DNA of 52,176 nt. Origin: Bacteroidia bacterium. Its GTDB lineage: Bacteria; Bacteroidota; Bacteroidia; SpSt-205. The stretch is taken from assembly GCA_026413325.1 (NCBI GenBank), contig JANZYW010000008.1, positions 1-52,176 of the forward strand, read 5' to 3'. Below the pieces are notes generated by a model. It was not told the origin of the DNA. It did not search any database and saw only the letters and a list, made by a program, of their open reading frames with translations. Positions 33,810-42,007 of this stretch are shown piece by piece (the stretch's first letter is position 1; every line of letters starts with the position of its first letter). A program made the translations under genes and the position numbers.

Positions 33810-35059
33810 CGGCGCAGCCAAAGGTAAGAACTCCCAACCGCTGCTACGGTAAGTAAACCCGCTACACTTTCCCAAGGACGTTCCCATAGATTGTTGCCCA
33901 CCATCCAGGCCGTGAGGGCTACATAAAAGATACCTAGTGTCCAAGGCAACGATTTCTCTCTTTTATGCTTGAGAAAAAGTCCAGCAACGGTCAGGCCAGC
34001 GGAGAGGGAAAGAGTAAATCCAATATAGTTCATCACTGCATCAAACGCCGCTGAGAAAAGAAATAAGCCTGCTAAGAAAGCCACTAATATCAGAGAACGC
34101 ACAGGAGCCCCAGCTGGATTGCGCGCAGCGAGAAATCGCAGCTTAGGATAATCTTCTCCCATTACCCCCAGAACACGAGGAGCTATCATCGTCATCGCAC
34201 TGACCGAAGATACCAATGCCAAACTCACTCCCCATCCGAAAAGACGCTCCCCTACCTCGCCCCATAACTTGTATGCAAGCAGCCTTCCCACCGCCACTTG
34301 CCCAGCGAGTTCGGCTATCGGTACATTCCGCAGCAAAGCATAATTAAAGAGAACATACAACCCCATGACCAGCAAAGTACCCGTCAGAATCGCACGAGGT
34401 ACCACTCGGGTCGCATGGGGAACCTCACTCATGATATAAGCGGCAGCATTCCACCCCGAGTAGGCAAAAGAAATAAATATCAAAGAAACCGCCGAAACTC
34501 GAAGCACATCCCATGATAAACGAGGACAACTTAGCGGTTCTTTCGGTCCTGAACTGTAGAACAAAGCCCCTCCAATAAGCCCCAAAAGAAGTGCCATCTT
34601 AACGAGTACGAATGCATTTTGAATACGAGCCCCCCGGGTCAGCCCCAAAGAATGTACACCCACCAACACAGCGATGAGACCCGTAGCAGCCATTTTTCTC
34701 TGTATATCAGTAAGTGGTAAAGGCAGATAAGCCCCGAAAGCATACGCTGAAGCAGCTATGGGAGCGGCAAAGCCAGCTATGAGTGATATGAGCCCTGCGA
34801 GATAGCCTACGACAGGATGGTAAAGTATCCCCAAGAAATGATACTCCCCCCCAGAACGGGGATATCGCTTGGCCAACTCTGCATACGCTAATCCCCCTCC
34901 CAGCGCAGCTATACCGCCCAGAAGCCAAAGGAAAAGCACAGCCATGCCCGCAGGAAGTTCTGCCACAATAAAACCAGTAGTCGTGTAAATTCCCGTACCA
35001 ATCATGTTGGCTACCACCAAAAAGGTGGCAGACCCCCATCCGAACTTCTCAGAAGCCAC
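33806..35059 (-). CDS. APC-superfamily amino-acid permease
   Basis: A 417-residue inner-membrane transporter with about 12 helices. The first helix holds VVANMIGTGIYTTTGF, the unwound-helix motif of APC transporters (GxGIy), and the second has LWLLGGIAALGGGLAYAELA. YPRSGGEYHFLG is the typical loop before helix 3, and SFAYSGWNAAAYIMSEV is the helix 6 motif. The substrate is a cationic or neutral amino acid, not determinable. The start is GTG 35059, four bases after TACTTTTG. It is divergent from gmk and overlaps the lipoprotein gene downstream. Confidence 0.9.
   Translation of the reverse strand: MASEKFGWGSATFLVVANMIGTGIYTTTGFIVAELPAGMAVLFLWLLGGIAALGGGLAYAELAKRYPRSGGEYHFLGILYHPVVGYLAGLISLIAGFAAPIAASAYAFGAYLPLPLTDIQRKMAATGLIAVLVGVHSLGLTRGARIQNAFVLVKMALLLGLIGGALFYSSGPKEPLSCPRLSWDVLRVSAVSLIFISFAYSGWNAAAYIMSEVPHATRVVPRAILTGTLLVMGLYVLFNYALLRNVPIAELAGQVAVGRLLAYKLWGEVGERLFGWGVSLALVSSVSAMTMIAPRVLGVMGEDYPKLRFLAARNPAGAPVRSLILVAFLAGLFLFSAAFDAVMNYIGFTLSLSAGLTVAGLFLKHKREKSLPWTLGIFYVALTAWMVGNNLWERPWESVAGLLTVAAVGSSYLWLRR
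33819..33826 (-). promoter_or_regulatory. -7 box-like site before the large lipoprotein gene
   Basis: TACCTTTG, exact TAnnTTTG, nine bases before ATG 33809, but inside the last codons of the permease gene. It may be real or an accident of coding sequence. Confidence 0.4.
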
Positions 35060-35063
35060 CCCA

Positions 35064-35071
35064 CAAAAGTA
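35064..35071 (-). promoter_or_regulatory. -7 promoter box of the permease gene
   Basis: TACTTTTG, exact TAnnTTTG, four bases before GTG 35059, back to back with the gmk promoter. Confidence 0.6.
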
Positions 35072-35109
35072 GATGTGACAGAGAGAAAAAAGCCTCTATA
35101 CAGAGTTCC

Positions 35110-35117
35110 TACCTTTG
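35110..35117 (+). promoter_or_regulatory. -7 promoter box of gmk
   Basis: TACCTTTG, exact TAnnTTTG, five bases before GTG 35123. It decides this start against an ATG-type frame 48 bases upstream that would run through both promoters. Confidence 0.65.
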
Positions 35118-35122
35118 CCAGG

Positions 35123-35680
35123 GTGAAAGCCCTTCTTCTCACGGGCCCCAGCGGCTCTGGAAAAACCACATTGGCCCAAGCTCTCCTTCTTCGCTATCCG
35201 CAGCTTGCCTTTTCGATATCTGCGACGACGAGGCCTCCTCGTCCTGGAGAGGTGCCCGGCAAAGACTACTACTTCTTGGAGGAGACAGAGTTCGAAGCGG
35301 AAATACAAAAGGGAGGATTCGTAGAGTGGGAAAAGCTGTTTTCAGGTCATCGCTATGGAACGCTCAGGCGGGAGTTAGAACGCATTCATTCCACGGGTAA
35401 AATACCTCTCTTCGTAAAAGATGTGAAAGGAACTCTCTCCCTCAAAAACACCTTGGGAAAAGAGGCTATCTCCGTCTTTGTACTTCCGCCTTCCATAGAG
35501 GCTTTGCGAGAACGCCTTCTCAAAAGAGGATATACTACGGATACTGACCTAAGAGAAAGGCTTACTCGAGCAGAAGAAGAGATGCAAATGCTTCCTCGAT
35601 TTGATTATGTGCTCTATAATGAAGACCTTCCCAAAGCTCTGGCCCGACTGGACATTCTCCTAAAGCGTTACCTTTCATGA
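35123..35680 (+). CDS. gmk: Guanylate kinase
   Basis: A 185-residue kinase that converts GMP to GDP with ATP. The P-loop is GPSGSGKTT at 8-16, followed by the family motif SATTRPPRPGEVPGKDYYFL and the GMP-binding FVEWEKLFSGHRYGT. The lid-region arginines are in RLLKRGYTTDTDLRERLTRA. The length is normal when started at GTG 35123, where VKALLLTG aligns with known enzymes. Its stop overlaps the nadD start (ATGA), a pairing often seen in Bacteroidota. Confidence 0.95.
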   Translation: MKALLLTGPSGSGKTTLAQALLLRYPQLAFSISATTRPPRPGEVPGKDYYFLEETEFEAEIQKGGFVEWEKLFSGHRYGTLRRELERIHSTGKIPLFVKDVKGTLSLKNTLGKEAISVFVLPPSIEALRERLLKRGYTTDTDLRERLTRAEEEMQMLPRFDYVLYNEDLPKALARLDILLKRYLS

Positions 35681-36255
35681 AAGTGGGGCTATTTTTCGGT
35701 TCTTTTAATCCAATACACATCGGCCATCTCATCGTAGCTCGATACTGGCTTAATGAGACCGATCTGGACCAACTGTGGCTCATCGTTTCCCCACACAATC
35801 CCCATAAAGCCGCCCAGGAACTCGCCCCTGCTCCTCATCGTTTAGCGATGGCTCGTTTGGCTATCCAAGAAGATGAGCAAATCCACGTTTCAGATATAGA
35901 ATTTCATCTCCCTACCCCATCTTACACTATCCATACCCTGGATCGCCTGCAAGAGCAGTACCCGACCCACACCTGGGTCCTCCTTTTCGGATCTGACACT
36001 GCTAATACCCTCCCCACTTGGAGAGATGGAACTACTCTCCTTCAGAAATGGCCGATCTGGGTGTATCCCAGGGGAGAAGGCATACTGCATATAAATCCCC
36101 TTCCTTCTCACCTGCAGTATTTTCACGAGGCACCTCGAGTCGATCTCTCAGCTACCCAGGTCCGAAAATATATCCACCAAAGGCGTTCCATTCGATTTCT
36201 GGTTCCTATCCCCGTAGAACTCTACATTCGGGAACATGGGCTCTACCATTCGTAG
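35677..36255 (+). CDS. nadD: Nicotinate-nucleotide adenylyltransferase
   Basis: A 192-residue nucleotidyltransferase making nicotinate adenine dinucleotide in NAD synthesis. The N-terminal GSFNPIHIGH at 8-17 holds the (H/T)xGH motif. SPHNPHK follows, and the C-terminal ATP-binding variant of ISST is DLSATQVRKYI. The length is typical. It is coupled to gmk (ATGA) and overlaps pssA by 20 bases. Confidence 0.93.
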   Translation: MKVGLFFGSFNPIHIGHLIVARYWLNETDLDQLWLIVSPHNPHKAAQELAPAPHRLAMARLAIQEDEQIHVSDIEFHLPTPSYTIHTLDRLQEQYPTHTWVLLFGSDTANTLPTWRDGTTLLQKWPIWVYPRGEGILHINPLPSHLQYFHEAPRVDLSATQVRKYIHQRRSIRFLVPIPVELYIREHGLYHS

Positions 36256-36973
36256 TTTTCTCCCTAACCTTTTCACATTGGGAAATCTCGCTTTGGGAAG
36301 TTGGGCTATCGTGCTGAGTTACGATCGAGACTGGCAAGGTTTCGCTCTCACCCTCATCGCGGCGATGGGGTGTGACTGGTTAGACGGAGGGCTGGCACGC
36401 CTATTGAAAGCCGAATCTTCCATCGGAAAGGAGTTAGATGCACTGGCTGACCTGGTAAGTTTCGGGATCGCACCTGCTTTTGCGCTGTACAATTACCTAC
36501 GAGAACCCCTTCCTTATCTCCTCTATGGTCGCGAGGTGCGTTTCTGGATGGTAGTCGCACCATTTGCTCTTCCTCTTCTGGCCGCCTGGCGTCTGGCTCG
36601 ATTTAACGCAGCTCCCCCTACAAATAATCGCTTCTTCGAGGGATTGCCCACCCCTGCCCACGGCGCTTTCTGGGCGGGCTGGCTGCTCACTCAGCCCTCT
36701 GGACTCTGGCTTCACCCCGTTTCTTGGTTCGGACTCATTATTCTCCTTGGCGCTGCCATGGTCAGCCGATGGCCCTTTCTTTCTCTAAAGAGTAGAGAAA
36801 ATCTATCCGCCCTTTCTCTCTTAGTCCCCCTCGCATTCCTCATAGGGGGGTTTTGTTTTTCCCTCGACCCTTCTATCATCCCCCCTGCACTCTTATGCTT
36901 GTACGGAGGAGGGAGTGTCCTCGTAGCTCTTCTATCCAAAGGCAAAGATACCCAATCTGTGTCAGGACACTAA
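36236..36973 (+). CDS. pssA: CDP-diacylglycerol-serine O-phosphatidyltransferase
   Basis: A 245-residue inner-membrane enzyme that makes phosphatidylserine, the precursor of phosphatidylethanolamine. The CDP-alcohol phosphatidyltransferase signature is complete: Asp50-Gly51, Ala54-Arg55, Gly64, Asp68 and Asp72, within DWLDGGLARLLKAESSIGKE. About six to seven hydrophobic helices follow. The serine-type assignment rests on the N-terminal LPNLFTLGNLALG and the length. It is the third gene of the gmk-nadD-pssA unit. Confidence 0.9.
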   Translation: MGSTIRSFLPNLFTLGNLALGSWAIVLSYDRDWQGFALTLIAAMGCDWLDGGLARLLKAESSIGKELDALADLVSFGIAPAFALYNYLREPLPYLLYGREVRFWMVVAPFALPLLAAWRLARFNAAPPTNNRFFEGLPTPAHGAFWAGWLLTQPSGLWLHPVSWFGLIILLGAAMVSRWPFLSLKSRENLSALSLLVPLAFLIGGFCFSLDPSIIPPALLCLYGGGSVLVALLSKGKDTQSVSGH

Positions 36974-37256
36974 GCAGGCCTTCCTCTATCGGGAGGCGAT
37001 GGACATTATATTCCTCTCTGAGGCATTGACGCAAGCTGCGCAAATGAGAAGTCAGCGGGATAGCAATCCGACCTTTTCATCTGTATAAAGAGGGGTCAAA
37101 AAAAGCAGGCGTAGTGTACAGACAGCGTCAGGGAGTAGATTCTATATCTGGCTAGTCTATCTACTATGCTGGCACCGGCAACTCGTAGCCGCCTGTATGG
37201 TGGGATACCTCGTGATACAGGTTTCGGCTTCGAGCCTCAAACGAAAAAGCACTCTT
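36974..37256. other. Intergenic region between convergent units
   Basis: 283 bases between pssA and the T9SS cargo gene on the other strand. I see no convincing gene, RNA or promoter. An imperfect hairpin pairs CCTGTAT with ATACAGG near 37193-37222, and GGCTTCGAGCC is near 37228; neither has a T-run, so they are not clear intrinsic terminators. Confidence 0.5.
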
Positions 37257-38339
37257 TCACTCCTTGACCACCAGCTTATACCAGAAATGATGGGATGAGA
37301 TACCCTTTGCTTCTACTCGGTACATGCCAGGAGTGGAGGGAAGAGTTGTGATATACCTTTTGCCAGTAACCATTTGCTCTTCTACGATCTGGCCTGTGAC
37401 TAGGTGGCGTATCCGTATCGTGTAGGTGCCTTCGACAGGGAGTAGAATAGTCACCTGTCCCTGAGTGGGATTAGGATAGACAGACATGCCATGAGGGGAG
37501 GGCGAAGGGTTTCGGCTCCTCTCGGGATGACGGGCGAATGTGATTCGGTGCTGCATTTGCTCCTTGAGTGGAAACCGCAAGCATTCTTCATACCCTGTGC
37601 AAGAAGGAAAAAGCGGTGCCTCTTCTGAATGAGCAACGGGAGCGGCTTTCGGAGCCTCTTTACAAGGGAAGCGTTGCCGCTCAGAAGACACTGGTACCAT
37701 ACTCATGATCCAGCTCCCTCCTGCGGACAAATCAGAGCCATTTCGTACACGATGGCTGGGGGTGCTTGCGTATTTGATAGAGTCGAGGGAGAGAGAGCCA
37801 TCTCCGTTTAGGGTGTGGTAGACCCATATTCGCTCAAAGTTCTGTAAGGGAAGCCCCTGTATATGGTGATGTAGCTTCGTAAAAAAGGACTCCCACGAGA
37901 GGGTGGCGGGATCAAAAGCCGTCAAGTGCCATAGAAACCTCGCCATAATCCCCTCTACACAAAACCTGGCCCCTCCATCCTCCCAACAATCATCCTCATG
38001 TACGGAGCAGTCGCTGGGAAAATCCCTACAGCAATTTCGCTCCCATATTAATTTTCCTTTGCAATCGTAACAGTATGCCTTCCCGGGATTTGTACAGCCG
38101 TTTGGGCGGAGCGGCTCTTGGGGGGAGATCACAAACTGGGTCAGTTCACCCTCGCTATTTCGGTAATAGGTGATGAGGAGGGATTTGTCAGGGGGCCACG
38201 GAAGGTCCTCTGCCCAGGCAAGTAGATTTACCCCCCGCCAGTTCTCCACCGAAAGTCGCCCCGTCTGTGCGAGGAGAGGGGCTATCAGCAGACTCGCTCC
38301 CACGAGGAAGCGCAGTCCAAGTCGTACGCTCGTTTTCAT
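37257..38339 (-). CDS. Secreted Cys-rich protein with T9SS sorting domain
   Basis: A 360-residue exported protein. Signal peptide of about 25 residues (ends IAPLLAQ). A cysteine-rich stretch at about 80-130 (PNGCTNPGKAYCYDCKGKL, WERNCCRDFPSDCSVHEDDC) suggests several disulfides. The middle is unassigned. Residues about 288-360 are a T9SS type A C-terminal domain: VYPNPTQGQVTILLPVEG, YTIRIRHLVTGQIVEEQ and LPSTPGMYRVEAKG. The cargo function is unknown. I saw no exact -7 box close to ATG 38339, so unlike its neighbours it may have a leader. Confidence 0.8.
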   Translation of the reverse strand: MKTSVRLGLRFLVGASLLIAPLLAQTGRLSVENWRGVNLLAWAEDLPWPPDKSLLITYYRNSEGELTQFVISPQEPLRPNGCTNPGKAYCYDCKGKLIWERNCCRDFPSDCSVHEDDCWEDGGARFCVEGIMARFLWHLTAFDPATLSWESFFTKLHHHIQGLPLQNFERIWVYHTLNGDGSLSLDSIKYASTPSHRVRNGSDLSAGGSWIMSMVPVSSERQRFPCKEAPKAAPVAHSEEAPLFPSCTGYEECLRFPLKEQMQHRITFARHPERSRNPSPSPHGMSVYPNPTQGQVTILLPVEGTYTIRIRHLVTGQIVEEQMVTGKRYITTLPSTPGMYRVEAKGISSHHFWYKLVVKE

Positions 38340-38754
38340 AGGCGTGGGCGTTTGGGGTGGGTGAAGGAGAAGAGTTTCGCTAATCTGTCAGTCCTCTTTC
38401 TCTCCGCCTTTAGATGGCCATAGGAAAATAGTTGATTGCTGCTAATGAGGGAGCTGTGCTCAACCTCGGTCCTTATCGTTATCATAATGTAAAAATACAA
38501 CTTTTTTCATAGGTGCAAGAGCTATCCACTAAGTAGATGTACCCAGAGCCTTTGCGCATAGTTTTTTTCGCTTTTGAAATGCACTGTTATCGCCGAGAGG
38601 ACGTTTGGAGCCAAACCTAAATCCGTCGCGACCTCGACTCATCCCCACAGGCATCCTTAGACAACGCTCGCTCCCCGAAATCGCTGGGAGGCTTTGCCCA
38701 CCCGAAAGTTCGTTATCCCCCCTTATTGAACGCCACCTCAAGCTATATTTGCTC
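38340..38754. other. Divergent intergenic region between two T9SS cargo genes
   Basis: 415 bases. It holds the TATATTTG box of the right-hand gene at 38744-38751. TATTTTTA (one mismatch, minus strand) lies near 38490 and could start a leader of about 150 bases for the left-hand gene. No RNA or protein gene is convincing. Confidence 0.5.
38744..38751 (+). promoter_or_regulatory. -7 promoter box of the right-hand T9SS cargo gene
   Basis: TATATTTG, exact TAnnTTTG, three bases before GTG 38755. It moves the start 50 codons downstream from the first possible ATG. Confidence 0.6.
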
Positions 38755-39912
38755 GTGCGTCTGCCCAGCCTGTTTTTCTTGCTTTTTTACTCTTCGGCCC
38801 AGCCGCTCCCAGATAGCCTGTGGTTCGTAGACTTGGGAGGAGATACGACCCACATCGTTACTTTTCAAACGGCCTCCACAGGATGGACAGCCGCTGTCTA
38901 TCAGGCAGAAGGGACAAGCTGGCGCCTTTTCGAAACAGACACACTGGGTGTCGATACGACTGGTCGCCTCCTATATTTCCTTCGTTATCGGGACACGACT
39001 GGTTCTTCCAGCCCGAAGCCCTATAAAAAACTGGAGCTTGCATACTCTTACGATGGCTATCAGACTTTGACGATTTCGAGCTACGATGAAAGCAACGAAA
39101 TATTCTCCCCTCAGGAACGGATTCATATGTGGGGCGGCGCTGAGCGGTGGGACTCGCTCTTAGAGGGGTGGCTGGGGCTCCTCTCTGGAGAAGACCACTT
39201 TCAAGAAGGAGAAAAAATATGGCCGTTCCCCTTTTTGTATCATCGCAGGCACTGGGGAGATAGCCTACTGGTAGAAGCATTTGACTCCTCTGTAAATCTC
39301 TTCGTAGAAGTAAATGGCTACAGAATCCAGCCCAGCAGTGGGGGCTGTGATAGCTTCCTACTGTATGAAGCTCCGCAAGCTGCCTCTCTCATACGAGGGT
39401 ATTACCGTCTCTGCGCGAATGGAGCAGGACATACCCTTTCTCAAACAGATTCATTTTGCACCTCATCAGTCTGTAGCACACAGGAGCGACTCTGGGCTCA
39501 TAACGGACAGGGGCGGCCAACCCGCGACAGTTTGGTTATTCGGTTGTACAACTCACAAGGACAGTTTATCGGCACCACAACCTCTGTACGAGCGTATCAA
39601 TGGGACATAGCTGGAAGACTCCTTCAAGCTTCCTATCCTGCAGGAACATATATCCTACGGTACGGTAACCAAGTCGTATCTCTGGCTAGCGGCCGACTTC
39701 TCCCTCTTTACCTTCAAGGGAGAGGGAAAACGCTTTATATCCAAGGGGCACTGCCCGGGGAAAGGGTGTACCTGTATGATTTGAGTGCCCGGCTCCTCTG
39801 GAGCGATGCCATCCCACCTGAAGGAATACTTTTTTTACCTGAATTTCTCCCGACAGGCGTTTATATTGTATATCTACGAGGAAGGTACTGGCGACTGGCC
39901 GTCTCCTCGTGA
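38755..39912 (+). CDS. Secreted protein with T9SS-like sorting domain
   Basis: A 385-residue exported protein. With GTG 38755 the N-terminus is a good signal peptide (VRLPSLFFLLFYSSAQ), whereas a longer start would put 50 polar residues first. The central part is beta-rich and not recognised. The C-terminus looks like a T9SS type A domain (VYLYDLSARLLWSDAIPPEG, then LPTGVYIVYLRGRYWRLAVS). Just before it, at about 297-345, is another segment of similar pattern (LVIRLYNSQGQFIGTT, YPAGTYILRYG), possibly a degenerate second copy. Cargo function unknown. Confidence 0.75.
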   Translation: MRLPSLFFLLFYSSAQPLPDSLWFVDLGGDTTHIVTFQTASTGWTAAVYQAEGTSWRLFETDTLGVDTTGRLLYFLRYRDTTGSSSPKPYKKLELAYSYDGYQTLTISSYDESNEIFSPQERIHMWGGAERWDSLLEGWLGLLSGEDHFQEGEKIWPFPFLYHRRHWGDSLLVEAFDSSVNLFVEVNGYRIQPSSGGCDSFLLYEAPQAASLIRGYYRLCANGAGHTLSQTDSFCTSSVCSTQERLWAHNGQGRPTRDSLVIRLYNSQGQFIGTTTSVRAYQWDIAGRLLQASYPAGTYILRYGNQVVSLASGRLLPLYLQGRGKTLYIQGALPGERVYLYDLSARLLWSDAIPPEGILFLPEFLPTGVYIVYLRGRYWRLAVSS

Positions 39913-39995
39913 AGTGCAAAGAGTGCGGGAGTTTGCATAAGCCAATAGAAGAAGCCCTCCATCTCGGGGTTGGCGATCGGAGACTCTCTGGATAA
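39909..39995 (+). CDS. Possible 28-residue CxxC peptide (doubtful)
   Basis: A GTG overlapping the upstream stop (GTGA) opens 28 codons starting VKCKECGSLHKPIEEAL. The CxxC pair and the coupled start are suggestive, but so short a frame can arise by chance. No family recognised. Confidence 0.2.
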   Translation: MKCKECGSLHKPIEEALHLGVGDRRLSG

Positions 39996-40037
39996 GCGCT
40001 AAAAGAAAGTGAACAAAGAAATGTCTACCTTGGGGGC

Positions 40038-41027
40038 ATGTGGCAGTGGGTGCGCTCCCTCCCGAATGATTGGCAGGAGGGGATGGAATCCCCTCCTCTT
40101 ATGCTGCGTGGAGGGCCCTGGCAAGCAATCCTAACCGTAGGAATGGGAGGCTCCGCTTTCGGAGCGGAAGTAGTACGAAGCTGGGCTGAACCTTACCTTT
40201 CTATACCTTGGCTTATTTGCAGAGACTATCGTCTCCCTTCCTGGGTAGGAAAGAATACCCTTGTTCTGGCAGCTTCCTACTCTGGGACGACCGAGGAAAG
40301 CCTGGAAGCCTGCGAAGAAGCACTTAGAAGGGGAGCAACAGTCGTCGGCTTGGCAAGCGGAGGAACCCTGCGGCAATGGGGTGAGGAGGGAAGGTTGGCT
40401 GCTTTCTTTCCCCTTCCCGAAGGACGTCCCCCTCGGGCTGCCGTACCTTTCTCCATCACGACTCAGCTGCGCCTCCTGGAGGGGCTAAAACTCATACCCG
40501 CTACTTGGAGGGAAGAAAGCCAAGTTCTGCTTAAGCTCCTCTTGAGTGCGCATCATCCGGATGCGATTCAGTTGAAAGCGCTCTCCCATGAATGGGAAGG
40601 AAAACTAATCGCGATCTATGCTCCCAGAGAATATGAAGCTATCGCCCTGCGAGCCCGCCAGCAAATCCAAGAAAATGCTAAACACCTGGCTTGGCATCAC
40701 AGCCTACCTGAGATGAATCACAACGAGATAGTAGGATGGGAGTATCCTGCCCCCCTCTCTGAAAAGGTAGCTTTTTGGCTTCTTTCTGGCTCTCACACCC
40801 ATCCCCGTAACCACAAGCGACTGGCTTTTATGGAGAGGATTCTACGAGAAAAGGCGCTCCCTTTCTCTCATTGGAAGGCCCCCCAAGCCCCCTACTTGGC
40901 GGAGCTGATGTGGCTGTTTCATGCAGTAGATATTTTTTCAGTGTATTTAGCCGAGCGGCATACAGTGGACCCCATTTCTGTTTCGATTATTGACCAACTC
41001 AAGGCATATCTGGCCCAATACCCCTGA
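40038..41027 (+). CDS. Bifunctional phosphoglucose/phosphomannose isomerase family protein
   Basis: A 329-residue SIS-domain isomerase interconverting fructose-6-phosphate with glucose-6-phosphate and/or mannose-6-phosphate. Motifs: VGMGGSAFGAEVVRSW (phosphate loop), ASYSGTTEESLEACEEA, and the active-site segment LPEMNHNEIVGWEYP typical of the PGI/PMI group. The C-terminal VDPISVSIIDQLKAYL agrees. It could supply both glycolysis (gapdh and pgk are 3 kb away) and sugar nucleotides. The start is ATG 40038, four bases after TACCTTGG (one mismatch). Confidence 0.9.
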   Translation: MWQWVRSLPNDWQEGMESPPLMLRGGPWQAILTVGMGGSAFGAEVVRSWAEPYLSIPWLICRDYRLPSWVGKNTLVLAASYSGTTEESLEACEEALRRGATVVGLASGGTLRQWGEEGRLAAFFPLPEGRPPRAAVPFSITTQLRLLEGLKLIPATWREESQVLLKLLLSAHHPDAIQLKALSHEWEGKLIAIYAPREYEAIALRARQQIQENAKHLAWHHSLPEMNHNEIVGWEYPAPLSEKVAFWLLSGSHTHPRNHKRLAFMERILREKALPFSHWKAPQAPYLAELMWLFHAVDIFSVYLAERHTVDPISVSIIDQLKAYLAQYP

Positions 41028-41988
41028 GGGATACCTGCGGATCGCCATAGGGGGGGCTTTTGTGGTATTTTTCTTCAAGGTCTACGCTTACTTTACAGGG
41101 GGCGGGGCTGGACTGCTCTCAGACTCCACCGAAAGCCTTCTCAATATCCTAACGGCTCTAATGGGGTTGTATGGTGTCTTGTGGGCTCAGCGTCCCAGAG
41201 ATGTCGATCATCCCTACGGCCATGGAAAGGTAGACTCGCTCATTTCTGGCATACAAGCTCTTTTGGTAGCCAGTGCCGCTGGCGCCTTGGCATATGTGAT
41301 TTTCCAGGGTAAGTATCGCCCTGTGATACCCGAGGCGTTCATAGAGACACTCGGGTATGAAGGGAGTGCAATCGCTCTGAATGGGGCCATTGCTCTCCTC
41401 CTCAGAAAAGGCTCTAAGCGATTCCATTCTCAGATATTACGGGCAGAAAGCTGGCACTTGCTCAGTGACGTAGCTACCTCCCTAATCGTACTGGTAGGGC
41501 TCACAGCCGTATGGGCAGGGCTTCCTTCTATAGTCGATAAAGGGATAGGACTACTCATGGTGGTATTTATTGGATATGGAGCCTTTCAAATCTTGCGAGA
41601 GACAGGAGCCGCGCTCATTGATACACAAGACCCTCGACTCCTACACCGTCTGGCAGAAGCAATTGAAAAAAATCATCGACCAGAATGGATAGATATCCAC
41701 AATGTGCGCATCCAGCGGTACGGCCATGCCCTTCATATAGACGGACACATTACCTTTCCCTGGTACTGGAGCTTGAGAGAAGCACATGAGGCCTTGAAGG
41801 AGTTAGAAACTTTCCTGAGACAGGAGCTGCATCGGCCCGTTGAGTTTTTTTGGCATATGGACCCTTGTGAACCTGTCTGCTGCTCCTATTGTGAGCTACA
41901 AGGGTGCATGCATCGGCAGCAGCCTTTCAGAGAAAAGCTTCACTTCACACCCGGGAGTCTTTTCGTGAATACGAAAGGAATGCGATAA
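40990..41988 (+). CDS. Cation diffusion facilitator transporter
   Basis: A 332-residue CDF-family efflux transporter for Zn2+, Mn2+ or Fe2+, in the inner membrane with six helices. Residues about 35-55 have GLLSDSTESLLNILTALMG, where Asp and Ser/Glu are the metal-site positions; DHPYGHGK is the family's next landmark, and HLLSDVATSLIVLVG carries the second Asp. The C-terminal cytoplasmic domain ends in an extra Cys-rich tail (CEPVCCSYCELQGCMHR), a likely metal-binding addition. The start is TTG 40990, overlapping the isomerase gene by 38 bases; no better start fits the first helix. Confidence 0.88.
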   Translation: MTNSRHIWPNTPEGYLRIAIGGAFVVFFFKVYAYFTGGGAGLLSDSTESLLNILTALMGLYGVLWAQRPRDVDHPYGHGKVDSLISGIQALLVASAAGALAYVIFQGKYRPVIPEAFIETLGYEGSAIALNGAIALLLRKGSKRFHSQILRAESWHLLSDVATSLIVLVGLTAVWAGLPSIVDKGIGLLMVVFIGYGAFQILRETGAALIDTQDPRLLHRLAEAIEKNHRPEWIDIHNVRIQRYGHALHIDGHITFPWYWSLREAHEALKELETFLRQELHRPVEFFWHMDPCEPVCCSYCELQGCMHRQQPFREKLHFTPGSLFVNTKGMR

Positions 41989-42007
41989 CTCTGAGAAGAG
42001 GACCGCT

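Noticed and set aside
36950-37100. Short plus-strand frame after pssA containing a helical stretch (YREAMDIIFLSEALTQ)
   Set aside because: Only about 30-45 codons, no promoter box at a suitable distance, and no recognisable homology.
37193-37222. Hairpin CCTGTAT/ATACAGG as terminator or small RNA
   Set aside because: Seven-base stem, long loop and no T-run; nothing else supports it.
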